From Gallionella sp. (GTDB taxonomy: Bacteria > Pseudomonadota > Gammaproteobacteria > Burkholderiales > Gallionellaceae), in contig SCPW01000244.1 in NCBI GenBank assembly GCA_004298605.1, positions 1 to 8,358 of the forward strand: a stretch of DNA of 8,358 nucleotides, in the 5' to 3' direction. The translations under genes were made by a program, and so were the position numbers. The notes below the pieces were generated by a model. That model saw only the letters and a list, made by a program, of their open reading frames with translations, did no database searches and was not told where the DNA came from. The first letter of the stretch is position 1, and the number at the start of each line of letters is the position of its first letter. This document shows, in pieces, positions 6,565 through 8,358 of this stretch.

Positions 6565-6966
6565 GTGTCGAGGCTTGTAATAACCATCGCCATGGCGTTT
6601 GGGATTTTCATGAATGCGGCAGCGCAGGCGGCGGATTCAAGGCAGGCGTTCGATTTTTATTGCGCCCAGTGTCACGGAGTCAAGGGTGACGGCAGAGGTG
6701 TCAATGTCACGAAGGATTTTGCCACCGATCCGCGCGATTTCACCGATGCCCGAAATATGGAAAATCGTTCCGATGAGGATATCAGGCGTGCCATCATGGA
6801 CGGTGGCCCCGCCATCAGCAAGTCGGCATGGATGCCCCCCTGGGGTGCGACTTTATCCATAGAAGAAATCGACGGGTTGGTGGCCTATATCCGGGAAATG
6901 TGCAATTGCAGTTCCCGGCGAGAAGGGCGTGTTTTGAAGTGGCTGCCTTCATCGGGGTATGATTGA
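6565..6966 (+). CDS. Small monoheme cytochrome c, exported
   Basis: The protein is 133 aa. It starts at GTG 6565, with GGAGGGGG (6550-6557) 7 nt upstream; the frame extends back into the permease gene but that part is a shadow. A signal peptide ends at about AQA (residue 22). The heme-binding motif CAQCH is at 33-37 and the likely axial methionine is M90 in WMPPWG, so this is a class I cytochrome c with one heme. The tail after residue 112 holds a second cysteine pair (CNC) and a basic, Ser-rich end of unclear meaning. It should act in periplasmic electron transfer. It is the last gene of the operon-like run, 19 nt after the permease stop. An ATG at 6592 is an alternative but would shorten the signal peptide too far. 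Confidence 0.88.
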   Translation: MSRLVITIAMAFGIFMNAAAQAADSRQAFDFYCAQCHGVKGDGRGVNVTKDFATDPRDFTDARNMENRSDEDIRRAIMDGGPAISKSAWMPPWGATLSIEEIDGLVAYIREMCNCSSRREGRVLKWLPSSGYD

Positions 6967-7067
6967 GCCGGGCTTGCGGAGTTGCTCACCGCGCTTAATA
7001 AATATCTTTCGCGCCTTGTCTCGTTTAAAATTCCGGATTGATAGAGACACCCCCTAGGAAAGCCGTC

Positions 7068-7484
7068 ATGCTGTGGATCAAATCGTTTCATATTATTTTC
7101 GTCGTAAGCTGGTTCGCCGGGCTGTTTTATTTGCCGCGCATTTTTGTGAACCACGCGATGGCCACCGAGCCGGCAGAGATTGCGCGGCTGAAGTTGATGG
7201 AAGGCAAACTGTACCGTTTCGTGACGCCGATTGCTTGGCTGGCACTGGGTTTCGGCATGTGGTTGTGGCTGGGGTATCGCGAGATTTTTACCGGCGGCTG
7301 GCTGCACACCAAGCTTTTGCTGGTGTTGCTGTTGATCGTTTACCACTTCTACTGTGGCAAGCTGGTCAAACAATTTGCCGCCGATCAAAACACGCGCAGC
7401 CATGTTTTCTATCGCTGGTTCAATGAGGTTCCCGTGCTGATTCTGACAGCCGTGACCATCCTCGTTACCGTAAAGCCTTTCTAA
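7068..7484 (+). CDS. hemJ: HemJ-type protoporphyrinogen IX oxidase
   Basis: The protein is 138 aa, the usual length for HemJ, with four predicted membrane helices (about 5-25, 50-70, 80-97, 119-135). The N-terminus MLWIKSFHIIFVVSWFAGLFYLPR, with H8, and the GGWLHTKLLLV segment (76-86), with the conserved lysine K82, are diagnostic. HemJ oxidises protoporphyrinogen IX to protoporphyrin IX, the penultimate step of heme synthesis, in the inner membrane. Start ATG 7068 has AGGAA (7056-7060) upstream. It follows the cytochrome gene after 101 nt, in which I see no clear promoter or terminator. Its TAA stop (7482-7484) directly abuts the palindromic element, which may act as its transcription end. 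Confidence 0.92.
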   Translation: MLWIKSFHIIFVVSWFAGLFYLPRIFVNHAMATEPAEIARLKLMEGKLYRFVTPIAWLALGFGMWLWLGYREIFTGGWLHTKLLLVLLLIVYHFYCGKLVKQFAADQNTRSHVFYRWFNEVPVLILTAVTILVTVKPF

Positions 7485-7553
7485 GGGCTCGTAAATGGAT
7501 AACATGGACTTACGTTGCAACGTATTCGGGATGAGTGCAAGGCGCAATGCGCA

Positions 7554-7574
7554 GCGAATGGTCGTTCCATTCGC
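7554..7574. repeat. Tip hairpin of arm 1 in the palindromic element
   Basis: GCGAATGG (7554-7561) and CCATTCGC (7567-7574) form a perfect 8-bp stem with a 5-nt loop. It is nested in the larger arm 1 inverted repeat (7521-7606). Confidence 0.8.
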
Positions 7575-7621
7575 AAGCTTTGCAACGCCGCAATCGCCCG
7601 AATACGCTACAACCCTCCGGG

Positions 7622-7720
7622 CTGGGGTCGCTTCGGGCGCATCCCGGTGTTGCGAGCCGCTTGTTGTGAATGACACAACCGCGCGTCTCGCGCCTTGGCC
7701 TGCGCCCGAAGCGGCCCCAG
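7622..7720. repeat. Arm 2 inverted repeat of the palindromic element
   Basis: The 20-bp ends (7622-7641 and 7701-7720) match at 19 positions. Nested inside are GCGAG/CTCGC (7652-7656, 7687-7691) and GTTGTG/CACAAC (7663-7668, 7674-7679), giving a layered hairpin whose base touches the outer terminal stem. Confidence 0.8.
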
Positions 7721-7756
7721 CGTAAGCCCATGTTATCCATTTACGAGCCCTGATTT

Positions 7757-8358
7757 ATGCCCGATTTTTTCGCCCCCTGCCCGCGCGGTTTAGAAGCCGT
7801 ACTCCACAACGATCTCGAAGCGCTCGGTGCGCAAAACGTGCGCACCACCGAGGGCGGCGTGCATTTCTCCGGCGACTGGCCGCTGTGCTACCGCGCCAAT
7901 CTGGAAAGCCGTATTGCCAGCCGTATTCTGTGGCGCGTGAAAGAAACCCAATATCGCGGCGAGAAAGATATTTACCAGGCCGCGTTCGATCTGCAATGGC
8001 AGCGCTGGTTTGATGTCACCAACACCATCCGGGTGAACACCACGGCGATCCGCTGCCCGCTGAAAAGCCTGGAGTTCATCACCCTGCTGGTCAAGGATGC
8101 GGTGTGCGACCGCTTCCGCGCGCACTGCAACGAGCGCCCCAGCGTGGACACGCTGACACCGGATATCCGCATTCACGTGTTCATCGAAGACAGCAAGCTG
8201 ATGCTGTATCTGGACACCTCCGGCGATGCGCTGTTCAAGCGCGGCGTGCGCCAGCACACCAACATCGCGCCGCTGCGCGAAAATTTGGCGGCGGGCATTT
8301 TACGCCTGGCCAAATGGCAGCCCGGCACGCCGCTGCTCGACCCGATGTGCGGCAGCGG
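7757..8358 (+). CDS. rlmL: RlmL-type 23S rRNA (guanine-N2) methyltransferase, 5' part
   Basis: The first 200 codons are present; the gene runs off the window. The N-terminus MPDFFAPCPRGLEAVLHNDLEALG is typical of THUMP-domain RNA methyltransferases, with the ferredoxin-like and THUMP regions spanning about 1-155 (VKDAVCDRF and PDIRIHVFIEDSKLMLYLDTSGD). It is followed by LFKRGVRQ, APLRENLAAGIL and the SAM-binding/catalytic start DPMCGSG at residue 195. This corresponds to the RlmL half of E. coli RlmKL, which methylates G2445 of 23S rRNA; in betaproteobacteria it is usually a separate protein of roughly 380 aa. ATG 7757 lies only 6 nt after the palindromic element and has no Shine-Dalgarno, so its leader was probably altered by that element. 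Confidence 0.9.
   Translation, partial: MPDFFAPCPRGLEAVLHNDLEALGAQNVRTTEGGVHFSGDWPLCYRANLESRIASRILWRVKETQYRGEKDIYQAAFDLQWQRWFDVTNTIRVNTTAIRCPLKSLEFITLLVKDAVCDRFRAHCNERPSVDTLTPDIRIHVFIEDSKLMLYLDTSGDALFKRGVRQHTNIAPLRENLAAGILRLAKWQPGTPLLDPMCGS

Larger units (their letters stand above)
7485..7750. mobile_element. 266-bp palindromic repeat element, MITE-like, with two internal hairpins
   Basis: The ends are inverted repeats: 7485-7514 pairs with 7721-7750 over 30 bp with a single mismatch (A7508 against C7727); the outer 23 bp match perfectly. Inside are two further hairpins: arm 1 with CGTATTCGGG (7521-7530) and CCCGAATACG (7597-7606), and arm 2 with 7622-7641 pairing with 7701-7720 (19 of 20). 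The arms abut the outer stem, so either strand could fold into a T or cruciform. No transposase, no plausible protein and no clear target duplication are seen. It is probably a non-autonomous dispersed repeat and may also stop transcription. Confidence 0.8.

Noticed and set aside
6974..7001. TTGCGG and TAATAA as a hemJ promoter
   Set aside because: The spacing is 16 nt, but both hexamers are weak and several overlapping alternatives in this AT-richer gap are equally good.
7495..7740. Two 76-aa open frames on opposite strands within the palindromic element
   Set aside because: Their near mirror placement follows from the inverted repeat itself; no ribosome binding site or domain supports either.

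Overview
The window looks like a chromosomal stretch from a betaproteobacterium, most likely in or near the Nitrosomonadales/Gallionellaceae. This rests on gene content only: HemJ instead of other protoporphyrinogen oxidases, a NodI/NodJ-family ABC exporter next to a thioredoxin-like ferredoxin, a periplasmic cupredoxin and a small c-type cytochrome. It is moderately GC-rich and densely coded. I see no tRNA, rRNA, CRISPR array or transposase gene.

Layout. (1) Positions 1-484 hold a promoter, a small exported OB-fold-like protein (NrfJ-like) and a strong intrinsic terminator. (2) Positions 647-1003 hold a small LETM1-like membrane protein, convergent with (3) a minus-strand exported cupredoxin-like protein (1026-1508) that has its own extended -10 promoter. 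(4) From 1709 to 6966 runs one tightly packed plus-strand run, probably an operon: VanZ-family membrane protein, [2Fe-2S] ferredoxin, DUF1016/YhcG PDDEXK nuclease, alpha/beta hydrolase, ABC ATPase (NodI-like), ABC-2 permease (NodJ-like) and cytochrome c. Gaps are 34 nt or less and several stops overlap starts. (5) hemJ (7068-7484) follows after about 100 nt. (6) A 266-bp palindromic repeat element (7485-7750) fills the space between the hemJ stop and the start of an RlmL-type 23S rRNA methyltransferase, which runs off the window end.

The most notable structure is in the operon. The nuclease gene sits between two perfect 32-bp direct repeats (3095-3126 and 4189-4220). Both copies are the last codons and stop of the ferredoxin gene. 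The second copy ends exactly where the hydrolase start codon overlaps that stop as TGATG. The simplest reading is that ferredoxin and hydrolase were once adjacent and translationally coupled, and that a compact 1,094-bp unit carrying little more than the nuclease gene was inserted with duplication of the ferredoxin 3' end. The insert now carries a 20-codon chimeric mini-ORF that starts on the nuclease stop (ATGA) and ends on the hydrolase start, so coupling appears to have been preserved. Its first residues resemble, from memory, the start of type I restriction HsdR subunits, which would fit a nuclease gene taken from a restriction-modification locus.

The second notable structure is the element at 7485-7750: a 30-bp outer inverted repeat enclosing two hairpin arms, which could fold into a T-shaped or cruciform structure. 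It encodes no plausible protein and is probably a non-autonomous mobile or dispersed repeat. It abuts the hemJ stop and ends 6 nt before the methyltransferase ATG.
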